Below are positions 14,955-22,042 of a stretch of DNA of 38,953 nt, piece by piece (position 1 is the first letter of the stretch; every line of letters begins with the position of its first letter). This DNA is from Candidatus Moraniibacteriota bacterium. GTDB lineage: Bacteria > Patescibacteriota > Minisyncoccia > Moranbacterales > DUUL01. The notes under the pieces are model-generated. The model had not been told where the DNA came from, made no database searches, and saw nothing but the letters and a program-made list of their open reading frames with translations. The position numbers were made by a program, and so were the translations under genes. The stretch covers positions 1-38,953 of the forward strand of contig DUUL01000039.1 of the NCBI GenBank assembly GCA_012841575.1, written 5' to 3'.

Positions 14955-15413
14955 TTACTCAGTTGGCAGAGCTTTTTTGCCTACACGATCAACTAGTAAA
15001 ATTCCGTCTAAATGGTCTATTTCATGCTGAATGGCTCTTGCCAAAATACCCTTAGCGTGCATGGTATATTTACGACCAGCCTCATCAACAGCAGTTAGTT
15101 TAATATTTCGTGGCCGCACCACTGGTAAGAATTTTCCAGGAAATGAAAAACAGCCCTCCTCCATTGTTACAGAGTCGCCGTAAAGCTTTTTTATTTCTGG
15201 ATTGATCAAAACAAAAACCTCATTGTCAACTTCCACAATGCACAAGCGTAAATTTTCTCCAACTTGAGGAGCCGCTAAACCTAAACCGTCCTGTGAGCGC
15301 AAAGTCTCCAGCATATTAGAAATCAGCTGTTTAATTTCTGGACTGGTTGGGTCAGCGACTAATTTATTTTTTTTCCTAAGAATAGGATTTGGATAAGTAA
15401 TAATATCAAGCAT
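14955..15413 (-). CDS. def: Peptide deformylase
   Basis: 152 aa metalloprotease-like enzyme that removes the N-formyl group from nascent proteins. All three signature motifs are present: GLGLAAPQVG (43-52), EGCFSFP (86-92, where EGCLS is usual) and QHEIDHLDG (129-137) with the metal-ligating HExxH. The length is slightly short of the usual ~165, with a reduced C-terminal helix. It lies upstream of fmt in a PriA-GNAT-Def-Fmt run. Confidence 0.97.
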   Translation of the reverse strand: MLDIITYPNPILRKKNKLVADPTSPEIKQLISNMLETLRSQDGLGLAAPQVGENLRLCIVEVDNEVFVLINPEIKKLYGDSVTMEEGCFSFPGKFLPVVRPRNIKLTAVDEAGRKYTMHAKGILARAIQHEIDHLDGILLVDRVGKKALPTE

Positions 15414-15469
15414 ATTTTTCTAAAATTTCAAAGCTTACTTCTATCGATTTTTAGTAGAACTTCAAGTGA

Positions 15470-15904
15470 TTAAAAAAGTTTACGAAAAACATTAGTGTCT
15501 CTTTTTTCAAAGCCAATTTTTTTATAAAGATTTTGTGCCGCAACTCTTTTATCTTGACTAGTTAAGTCAAGATATTCCATTTTTAATTCCTGTGCTTTAT
15601 TAAGCAAGTTTTCCATTAAATGTTGCCCAATTTTTTTGCCGCGATAATTTTCATCAACTATTACATCTTCAACTGTACCTGAAAAACTAGTTATTTTTTC
15701 TAATTTAGTTAATAGGGCAAATCCAATCAACAATTTTTCTTCGCGAGCAGTAAAAATAATTCCTTTTTCCATACAGCGCCTTAATTTTTCAAAATTTACT
15801 GCCTTAGCTTTGCTGGACAATTGAAGTAGAAGAAAATTAACTCTTTCTATGTCTGAGGAAGTCAGGTCATTTTCTGAAAATATAATATTTCCTTGCTTAT
15901 TCAT
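15470..15904 (-). CDS. GNAT family N-acetyltransferase
   Basis: 144 aa single-domain acetyltransferase. Motif A VEDVIVDENYRGKKIGQHLM carries the acetyl-CoA pyrophosphate loop (Y-R-G-K-K-I-G), followed by EYLDLTSQDKRVAAQNLYKKIGFEKRD, the usual GNAT C-terminal half. The substrate cannot be told. A RimI-like protein acetylase is possible given the neighbouring translation genes, but no RimI-specific feature is visible. It sits 23 nt after priA and 56 nt before def. Confidence 0.88.
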   Translation of the reverse strand: MNKQGNIIFSENDLTSSDIERVNFLLLQLSSKAKAVNFEKLRRCMEKGIIFTAREEKLLIGFALLTKLEKITSFSGTVEDVIVDENYRGKKIGQHLMENLLNKAQELKMEYLDLTSQDKRVAAQNLYKKIGFEKRDTNVFRKLF

Positions 15905-15927
15905 GTGAATTTAATTAAGCATCCAGT

Positions 15928-17904
15928 TTAGACATCTAATGGATCGACGTTAATTTGCCAATTTGCTCCCAACTTAAGTAAAAAATCGTTAACTTTGTTG
16001 GGGATTTTTTGTCCAGAAATTTTAATTAAAATTGACTGTTGAAAAAGAGTCCTCCTTTTTTGAGGTTTTTCTGTTGGAATAGAAACAGTCAATTCTTTCT
16101 TAAACTCTGAACTTAGCTTATTATACACTCTTTTTACTTCTTTTTCAAGAGGAGAGAGCTTTGATGACTTGTATGTTATTTTAAGTATTTTTCCAAAGGG
16201 AGGCAAAAATAAGGCTTGACGATTTTCAAGTTCTTGCTTCAGGAATTTTTCCCAATTCCATTTTGTTAAAAATTGAAAAAGAAGATTGTTGGAATTTTTA
16301 GTGTAGATTAAACAGCGACCAGTTTGTTTTGAGCCTGGTCGATTCACTCTTCCAGCTAGTTGAAAAAGATTAGCAAGATACTGCTCATCAAAGAAATAAT
16401 TACTTTTACCGTAAAAGCTTTCTGCATCAGGAACGACAGCTAGACTTAGTTTTGGAAAGTCAAATCCTTTAGCAATAGCATAGGTTCCTATTAAGATGTC
16501 AACTGTGCCTGATTGAATGTCGCTTAGTATTTTTTGTCGACTTTTAGAGTGATTTAAATTCTCTTGATCAACAAGGGCAATTTTAGCTTGAGGAAGAGCA
16601 GTGTTAATTTCATCAGCAATTGATTGAGTGCCAAAGCCGAAATCAATCAATCGAAAGCTGCCACATTTACTACATTTAGCACTCAGAGAAGATATTTTAA
16701 AAGAACAGTGAAAGCATTTAAAATTATTTTTGATATGATTGAGGGGCATTTTGCAATTTGGACAGAGTAGTTTCGTGCGGCAATCTTGACAGATAACTGA
16801 GCGACTTTCTCCTCTTTGTGCTACAAGAAAAGCGGTTAGTTCTCTTTGTTCAATAAGATTTGTTATTTCTTTTTGCAATTCACGGTCGAGGGAAAAATGA
16901 AAATTATCCTTTAGCCACAATCGAGACGGCAGAACTTCAATGACTGGAGGTTTGACCTTCAATTTATCAATTTTGAGTGCGGGAAGTTTAATTAGGAAAA
17001 TTTTCTTTTGTGTTGCTTGATAATATTTATCCACAGAGGGAGTAGCTGAAATAAAGAATAGCTTGGCTGAGAAAAGTTGGCTTAAAAATGTTGCCACTTT
17101 TCCTGCATGGTAAAAAGGTGAGGAGTCCCATTCTTTATAAGAAGTTGCTTGTTCTTCATCAATTGCAATAAGTCCTAGTTTTTGGAAGGGCAGAAAAACG
17201 CCACCTCGAGTTGCAATAATTAATTTTATCTTACCAGATTTGATTTTCTCCTGAATGTAAGTTGCCTCTGAATTTTTTAGATTTGAATGATAGAAGGCAA
17301 TTTCTTGACTAGATAGCTTTAATTTACTTTGGTCGATGAATCTTTCTTGGTATCTTTTGATTTCATGATGACCAAGGAAAATTTCAGGCACTAAGATTAG
17401 CACTTGTTTTCCTGATAAGATTATTTCTTCTGCTAAGCGCATAATAATTTCTGTTTTTCCTGAAGAAGCAGGGCCAAATAGTAGAAATTCATTTTTCTTT
17501 GTTTTCTTGATGGTAGCAAGAGCTTTTTTCTGAGCTACACTTAAGGTTATTTTCTTAAAAACACTTCTTTCTTTTATTTTAGGGGGCGGAGTTTGCTTTT
17601 TTGTTTTTTTCAGAACAAACAATTTTAAAACAGATCCCAGTGGGCAATAATAGTATTCTGCAACTAGTCTAGCTAAGGCAATTTGATTTTTAGTTAACAG
17701 CCCTTCTTCAATTAGGCTAATATTTTTGGTTGGGTAGGGAGGACGTTTGGTTTTTTCAAAAATAATGCCTGTTATTTTTTTAAAGCCAAAAGAAATGCTG
17801 ACGTGAGAGCCAACAGTTAACTCTTGTTCAGAAGAATAAGTAAAGAGGTGACTTTTTGCTAGAGGAAGCTTTATTGAGGGGGCGACTAAGTAAAATTTTT
17901 TCAT
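15928..17904 (-). CDS. priA: Primosomal replication-restart helicase PriA
   Basis: 658 aa superfamily 2 helicase that reloads the replicative helicase at stalled forks. The N-terminal 3'-DNA-end binding domain (1-110) is followed by Walker A GPASSGKT (144-151), Walker B DEEQ (249-252) and ISATPS. Eight zinc-binding cysteines form four C-x-x-C pairs (CQDC, CPNC, CFHC, CSKC). GTYAIAKGFDFP and QLAGRVNRPG are the C-terminal helicase motifs. Deviations: the family's DEEH is DEEQ, and the Walker A GVTGSGKT reads GPASSGKT. It is about 70 residues shorter than typical E. coli-like PriA. Its ATG overlaps the ROK gene's stop (TGATG). Confidence 0.95.
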   Translation of the reverse strand: MKKFYLVAPSIKLPLAKSHLFTYSSEQELTVGSHVSISFGFKKITGIIFEKTKRPPYPTKNISLIEEGLLTKNQIALARLVAEYYYCPLGSVLKLFVLKKTKKQTPPPKIKERSVFKKITLSVAQKKALATIKKTKKNEFLLFGPASSGKTEIIMRLAEEIILSGKQVLILVPEIFLGHHEIKRYQERFIDQSKLKLSSQEIAFYHSNLKNSEATYIQEKIKSGKIKLIIATRGGVFLPFQKLGLIAIDEEQATSYKEWDSSPFYHAGKVATFLSQLFSAKLFFISATPSVDKYYQATQKKIFLIKLPALKIDKLKVKPPVIEVLPSRLWLKDNFHFSLDRELQKEITNLIEQRELTAFLVAQRGESRSVICQDCRTKLLCPNCKMPLNHIKNNFKCFHCSFKISSLSAKCSKCGSFRLIDFGFGTQSIADEINTALPQAKIALVDQENLNHSKSRQKILSDIQSGTVDILIGTYAIAKGFDFPKLSLAVVPDAESFYGKSNYFFDEQYLANLFQLAGRVNRPGSKQTGRCLIYTKNSNNLLFQFLTKWNWEKFLKQELENRQALFLPPFGKILKITYKSSKLSPLEKEVKRVYNKLSSEFKKELTVSIPTEKPQKRRTLFQQSILIKISGQKIPNKVNDFLLKLGANWQINVDPLDV

Positions 17905-18740
17905 CAGTGGTTGTTGAGATTTTTCAGATAGTGAAGAGCACCATATAGTCCTGATAATTCTCCCAAGGTTGCTTTTTTAATAAGGGGCTTTTGGGGGAAG
18001 TCGGCAAGTAACTCATTGAATTGATTAGCTATTTCTTCCAAGGATAGATAGTTAACAATTGAGCCGCCTAGAACTATTTTTTCTGGTGACCAAAAAAGAG
18101 CGGTGTTGTGTAGGCCGAGGGCCAAATAATACTCTATTTCTTTCCAAAAAGTAGATTCTTTAATTTCACTTGGAGTGGTATGAGTTTTTTCTTCAATAAA
18201 TCGACCGCCAATTAATCTCTCCAAGCTAACACTTTGATGGTCATTGACTTTTAAGAGCTGTTTTCCTGGTTCAAAGCCAAAGTGATTTTTAGCAATCATC
18301 CCATTTTCAATTTTCACGCCACCAACACCAGTTCCAATGGTGAGATAAGCAATTAGGGAATTGTTCTTTCCAGCGCCAAAAACTGCTTCACCTAATCCGC
18401 CTAAAGCAGCGTCATTTTCTAGGTGAATAGTGCAATCTAGTGCCTGTTCTAATTTTGTTACAAGAGGCTTTCCTTCCCAATCAGCTAAAGTGGGTTTTTT
18501 TGCGTAATTAATAATGCCTGTTTTTGACTCATTTAGTAATGCGCCAATTCCTCCTCCGCCAATTTGGAACTTATTTCCATTTGCTAAGTAGAGAGCAACT
18601 TGAGCAATTTGCTCAACTCCATCAGAAAAAAGATTGGAGGTCGGAAAAATTTTTACCTTATTAGAGTCAATTTTTGTTTCTGCTGAAGAGGTAACCGCCA
18701 CTCTAGTTTTAGTTCCTCCGATATCAAAAAGTAGAAGCAT
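17904..18740 (-). CDS. ROK family sugar kinase-like protein
   Basis: 278 aa ASKHA-fold protein. Phosphate 1 motif LFDIGGTKTRVAV is at the N-terminus, LENDAALGGLGEAVFG carries the catalytic Asp, and TIGTGVGGV is phosphate 2. These identify a ROK (glucokinase/NAGK-like) kinase. The zinc-binding CGCGxxGC insert and the preceding E-x-G-H are missing; the region reads FGFEPGKQLLK. It therefore resembles zinc-less ROK proteins and its sugar is unknown. No transporter or sugar pathway gene is adjacent. It overlaps priA by one nucleotide and lies 36 nt downstream of the VanW gene, so it is probably part of the same transcript. Confidence 0.88.
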   Translation of the reverse strand: MLLLFDIGGTKTRVAVTSSAETKIDSNKVKIFPTSNLFSDGVEQIAQVALYLANGNKFQIGGGGIGALLNESKTGIINYAKKPTLADWEGKPLVTKLEQALDCTIHLENDAALGGLGEAVFGAGKNNSLIAYLTIGTGVGGVKIENGMIAKNHFGFEPGKQLLKVNDHQSVSLERLIGGRFIEEKTHTTPSEIKESTFWKEIEYYLALGLHNTALFWSPEKIVLGGSIVNYLSLEEIANQFNELLADFPQKPLIKKATLGELSGLYGALHYLKNLNNH

Positions 18741-18776
18741 TTTTATTTATTTTAAAAATTAGTACAAAAGTATTAG

Positions 18777-20090
18777 TTATAAACTGTTTTCTTTTTTGTA
18801 TTTCTCCCATTCTCTTTTAGACCAGTCACTTGGTTTTTCACGTAAAGGCTCTTCTTTTTTGTATTTTTCTGGATTATCGTAAAAGCTACGAAAGGTTTGA
18901 TTGATAATTACTTCACCAGAGCTATTAGTAACAGTTTGAGTTAGAGATGTACGCATGGTTTTGGCTTCAGTTTTTCTTTCGGTGACAATTGGTCCGTCAA
19001 TCTTTATTTGTCTTCCATCATTAGTTCCATAAATATCAAAAATTAACAAACTGCCTTCGATTTTAGGTTGGAGTAATATGTGGTGAGAGGTGTTATTGAT
19101 AAATCTTAAATCAGGGTGGGGAATGTAGATTGTGGCATCAGTTCCTTGCGGAGCGTAGTACTGAACTGGATAAGCGTGATTTTTTCTTTCAGTTATCTTA
19201 AAGCCAGCATTGAGGATTGAGCGAAAGAGAGTGGTCGAAGTTTGACAAACACCGCCACCAAATTCGGGAATCGTTTCATTGTTTTTAATTACTAACTCTT
19301 CTTTGTAACCAGATTTTTCGTCTACCGATCCTAAAATTTCGACAAAGGAAAACTCCGATCCGGGAGGAACAATTGTGCCATTAAACCTCTCAGTTGAAAT
19401 TTTAATATTGTGAATTCTGTTTTGAGTGGAACCAGCGAAATTAGATTGTCCAGTTGCAATTTTTTCTTTAATTCCCAGACTGTCTAAATTTTTCACGGAG
19501 GTTTTTGGGTTAATAACTGTAGTAGCTAAAGTTATATTTGACTGACCGAGGTTAGATTTTAGTGATGAAAAAATCCGTTCCAATGACTTCTCTTTGTCTA
19601 AATAAAAACCATCCCCTCCAGACTTTTTAATGTTTAGCTTAGAACTAGTTTCATCAAAATTAAAAGTCGGCTCAACCGCTTTTTTTTCAAAATCAGGAGC
19701 AATTTTTTCTAGAAAAAGATTAGCTTTCTCTTTATTGATTGTCAGCTTAGTCTTTTTCTTAACATTAATTTTTTCTGGTAAGGTTTTTAATAATTGGCAA
19801 GAGTTTAGGGCCAATGAGCTCTCAGGACAAAATTCAATATTCTCAATTTCGGCTGATAATGTTGGAGGATAATTTAGAAAAAATAGGGTTGTTTCCATAT
19901 CCACTAATTCTTTAAGAGGAAAAGGTATCTTTTTTTCATTGACACTGACTGATCTTTCCAGATATAAAATCTCTTGCAATTTTTTTTCGCCAAATTGGCC
20001 CAAATATTCATGAGCTTGAGTTATTTCAATCGGGAGTAGGCAAAACAAAAAAAGTCCGCTTAAAGATGTTTGAGTAATAATATTTCGCAT
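18777..20090 (-). CDS. VanW-like exported protein
   Basis: 437 aa. A signal peptide (1-26, hydrophobic core SGLFLFCLLPIEI, likely cut after TQA) precedes a region resembling the peptidoglycan-binding-4 (PG_binding_4) domains that often accompany VanW. The VanW domain (about 210-350) has the diagnostic PPGSEFSFVEILG and GGGVCQTSTTLFR (278-290), then HAYPVQYYAPQGTDATIY. A C-terminal G5-like or linker region ends in a charged tail. VanW domains are linked to the cell wall, but no reaction is established. The promoter TTGATA-17-TATAAT (20097-20125) ends 6 bp before the ATG, which predicts a leaderless mRNA. Confidence 0.9.
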   Translation of the reverse strand: MRNIITQTSLSGLFLFCLLPIEITQAHEYLGQFGEKKLQEILYLERSVSVNEKKIPFPLKELVDMETTLFFLNYPPTLSAEIENIEFCPESSLALNSCQLLKTLPEKINVKKKTKLTINKEKANLFLEKIAPDFEKKAVEPTFNFDETSSKLNIKKSGGDGFYLDKEKSLERIFSSLKSNLGQSNITLATTVINPKTSVKNLDSLGIKEKIATGQSNFAGSTQNRIHNIKISTERFNGTIVPPGSEFSFVEILGSVDEKSGYKEELVIKNNETIPEFGGGVCQTSTTLFRSILNAGFKITERKNHAYPVQYYAPQGTDATIYIPHPDLRFINNTSHHILLQPKIEGSLLIFDIYGTNDGRQIKIDGPIVTERKTEAKTMRTSLTQTVTNSSGEVIINQTFRSFYDNPEKYKKEEPLREKPSDWSKREWEKYKKENSL

Positions 20091-20096
20091 AAGCTA

Positions 20097-20125
20097 ATTA
20101 TAGACAAAAAGAAGATAAATATCAA
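20097..20125 (-). promoter_or_regulatory. Promoter of the VanW gene (predicted leaderless)
   Basis: On the minus strand TTGATA (20125-20120), a 17-bp spacer and consensus TATAAT (20102-20097). Only 6 nt separate the -10 from the ATG at 20090, so the start site should fall on or next to the start codon. Confidence 0.75.
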
Positions 20126-20164
20126 TAATTAAGGGCAATTAAATGAGTATAGCTGATAATTTTA

Positions 20165-20196
20165 CTAAAAAGAAAACCATCAGTTAGACGGTTTTC
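20165..20196 (-). terminator. Intrinsic terminator of hsp20
   Basis: On the minus strand GAAAACC and GGTTTTC form a 7-bp stem, extendable past one A-C mismatch to 10 positions, followed by T5. It lies about 30 nt after the Hsp20 stop and upstream of the VanW promoter. Confidence 0.65.
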
Positions 20197-20227
20197 ATTG
20201 AGTTTAATTTGAAACTTTATTGTTGTT

Positions 20228-20884
20228 CTAGAAGCCTCGCACCTGAATTTTTCTTGTTCGAGTTGTGTCAGCTTTCGGCATACGTAAGGTTAGAATTCCG
20301 TTTTTCATACTAGCTTCTGTCTTCTCTGCAACAATTTCAATCGGTAAGATCACACTTCTGGAAAATGGACCCCAGTAGCATTCTTGGTAATAATAATTTT
20401 CTGGATCAATTTCTTCATCTTGCTTGCGTTCTCCGCGGATGGTAATCATGTCATTGTTAATATTGACATCTAGGTCTTCTGGCTTAACTCCAGCAATGGT
20501 AGACTTAATGACAATGTCATCATCGGTTTGGTAGACGTCAATAGTTAGTTGACCCTCAGCCTCCATTTGTTGATGAGAAGTAGGAGATGGCTCACTGGTA
20601 ACACTTGAAATTGAGTTAACCTCTTGAGAGACTTGTTGTTGATAGTATTGAGGCTGTGGTTCTAGCGGAGGCATCTCATCCATAGCATCTTCTTGATGCT
20701 CTTGATGAGGAATTTCTTGTTCGCGGTATTGTTGTGGTTGCTGTCCAGTTTGACCGAAAAAATCATTTTCATTAGAAACTTGAGGTGTGGAGTCATCTCT
20801 GAAGCTAATCATTTCTTCTTCGTCGGTAGAAACTTTTTTAATACCAGTGATTTTTTCAAAAAAAGATCTTTTTTGTCGTGCCAT
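20228..20884 (-). CDS. Small heat shock protein, Hsp20 family, long N-terminal arm
   Basis: 218 aa ATP-independent holdase chaperone. The alpha-crystallin domain spans about 113-213: DDDIVIKSTIAGVKPEDLDV, DMITIRGERKQDEE, the loop with GPFSRSVILP and the KNGILTLRMPK strand. The first ~110 residues are low-complexity, rich in Gln, Glu and Pro, and probably disordered. This arm is about twice the length seen in ordinary Hsp20 proteins of 140-150 aa. The C-terminal tail lacks a clear I-x-I oligomerisation motif (KIQVRGF). It has its own promoter and terminator. Confidence 0.93.
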   Translation of the reverse strand: MARQKRSFFEKITGIKKVSTDEEEMISFRDDSTPQVSNENDFFGQTGQQPQQYREQEIPHQEHQEDAMDEMPPLEPQPQYYQQQVSQEVNSISSVTSEPSPTSHQQMEAEGQLTIDVYQTDDDIVIKSTIAGVKPEDLDVNINNDMITIRGERKQDEEIDPENYYYQECYWGPFSRSVILPIEIVAEKTEASMKNGILTLRMPKADTTRTRKIQVRGF

Positions 20885-20923
20885 GGTTTTGATTGATTAT
20901 TTATTTTATTTAGTGTTTATTTT

Positions 20924-20952
20924 ATTCTAACGTAAATTTAATAAATTGGCAA
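20924..20952 (-). promoter_or_regulatory. Promoter of hsp20
   Basis: Minus strand TTGCCA (20952-20947), a 17-bp spacer and TAGAAT (20929-20924), 39 bp before the ATG. I see no CIRCE-type inverted repeat around it. Confidence 0.6.
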
Positions 20953-21219
20953 AATTTAGTCTTTTAGGAATTTTTTTATTCTTTAAGCTGAGCAGTTAAG
21001 AGTATTTAAAAAATAATCTGTGCTGAATTTGAACTTTCAATAAGGAAATTATAGCAGAAAAAAAAATTGACACAAGAGGGAATGTGATTTTAAAAATTAA
21101 TCAACATAGATTTAGGCTTTTGTTAAAATGATGTTGAGCGTATATTTATTAAATTAGGAGCACTATTAACCTGAGAGAGACGGTGAGGCTTGCTGAGGAG
21201 TAGAAAGAGAGTGGGAGGG
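20953..21219. other. Gene-free region upstream of the ncRNA
   Basis: I find no credible protein gene here. It holds an extended -10 element TG-T-TAAAAT at 21121-21129 with no good -35, then a strikingly purine-rich plus-strand stretch (about 21155-21219) rich in GAG, GGAG and GGGAGG. The GGGAGG could pair with the C-rich loop of the RNA immediately downstream. Confidence 0.4.
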
Positions 21220-21247
21220 TTGACAATTTAAATTAATTTGCTACAAT
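21220..21247 (+). promoter_or_regulatory. Strong promoter of the candidate ncRNA
   Basis: A perfect TTGACA (21220-21225), a 16-bp spacer and an extended -10 TGC-TACAAT (21239-21247). No protein gene follows on this strand, so it should drive a non-coding transcript starting near 21254. Confidence 0.7.
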
Positions 21248-21253
21248 CACGTT

Positions 21254-21407
21254 GTTTTAAAATCAGTAAATTGAAAGCTTAATAGTCGACGCAGATTTTT
21301 TGTTAAAAAGAAAGTGCTGTGCTGTTCTTGGGTATTTGGCAAGGCAACCTCCCTCCTACGCTTTGCTAACGATTCCATGAGCAGCACAGCGCTTTTTTGT
21401 TTTTTTA
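21254..21407 (+). ncRNA. Candidate structured small RNA with CCUCC-rich apical loop
   Basis: About 150 nt between a strong promoter and an intrinsic terminator. The 3' half folds into a long hairpin. The lower stem 21312-21327 with 21379-21394 is 16 bp with two G-U pairs. Above an internal loop, an upper stem 21336-21345 with 21360-21369 is 10 bp with two G-U pairs. The 14-nt apical loop AACCTCCCTCCTAC contains CCTCC twice. T6-G-T7 follows. It lacks the SRP RNA tetraloop and internal-loop consensus, and is not tmRNA- or RNase P-like. Alternatively the hairpin is a bidirectional terminator for pth, but a 50-nt structured loop and a dedicated promoter argue against that as its only role. The plus strand is preferred because of the promoter and T tract. 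Confidence 0.6.
21379..21407 (+). terminator. Intrinsic terminator ending the ncRNA
   Basis: The 3' arm of the 16-bp lower stem is followed by TTTTTTGTTTTTTT. In the opposite direction the 5' arm is followed by TTTCTTTTT, so the same structure can terminate pth transcription from the other side. Confidence 0.7.
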
Positions 21408-21429
21408 AGTTCGAGTTTTGTTAAAACTA

Positions 21430-22035
21430 TTAGCTTTTTTCAGATTTATTATAAAGATTACAACTAGTTGAAAATCCTTTTTCTACAAAGCAATCAATTG
21501 ATTTTGTAGCGACTGAAATGGCTTTTTCAAGAATTACTTGATCAGCCTTGGTGATTCTCTTAAGGACTATTTCACCCGCACTTAAAGTGAAATTTGAGTG
21601 GTTTATTGGAGAACGAATGCCAATTTTTAGGCGAGCAAAATCTTTAGTCCCTATGGACTGAATGATGGAACTTATTCCATTGTGTCCTCCAGCACCAGAA
21701 TTCTTAACAAAACGAATTTTGCCCAAAATAAGATCGCTGTCATCTTGAACAATCAAAACATTTTCCAAGGAAACTTTAAAGTAATTAATACAGGCATGTG
21801 TCGCTTGGCCAGAGAGATTCATAAATGTTTGTGGCTTTACTAAGATGATTTGTTTATTATGAGTGGTGATTTCAGCAATTTCGCTATTGAGTTTTTTTGC
21901 AAAAGAAAAGTTAATGTTGGTTGTGCTTTCTCTTAAAAAATCATCTAGCACTAAAAAGCCAAGATTGTGATAGGTCTTTATATATTTTTCTCCGGGATTT
22001 CCCAGTCCGACAATTAGATATTTTTCTTTTTTCAT
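21430..22035 (-). CDS. pth: Peptidyl-tRNA hydrolase
   Basis: 201 aa. It releases tRNA from prematurely dropped peptidyl-tRNA. It has YLIVGLGNPGEKY with the conserved Asn, YHNLGF with the catalytic His, KPQTFMNLSG, and GAGGHNGISSIIQ. The catalytic-Asp motif usually reading HDDLDL is QDDSDL; the Asp is kept but its flanking His is Gln. It starts 7 nt after the LCP gene on the same strand, an unusual partner, and is probably co-transcribed with it. Confidence 0.96.
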   Translation of the reverse strand: MKKEKYLIVGLGNPGEKYIKTYHNLGFLVLDDFLRESTTNINFSFAKKLNSEIAEITTHNKQIILVKPQTFMNLSGQATHACINYFKVSLENVLIVQDDSDLILGKIRFVKNSGAGGHNGISSIIQSIGTKDFARLKIGIRSPINHSNFTLSAGEIVLKRITKADQVILEKAISVATKSIDCFVEKGFSTSCNLYNKSEKS

Positions 22036-22042
22036 GACTTAA

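Noticed and set aside
17900-17910. Recoding of TGA (Gracilibacteria/SR1 code)
   Set aside because: The ROK gene ends in TGA overlapping the priA ATG, and no conserved gene contains an in-frame TGA; the standard code fits.
21127-21160. Nine-codon ATG frame upstream of the ncRNA
   Set aside because: Too short, no SD or homology; more likely untranslated sequence.
21312-21394. Identification of the hairpin as SRP (4.5S) RNA or 6S RNA
   Set aside because: The GGAA-type tetraloop and conserved asymmetric loop of SRP RNA are missing on both strands, and there is no large central bubble as in 6S RNA.
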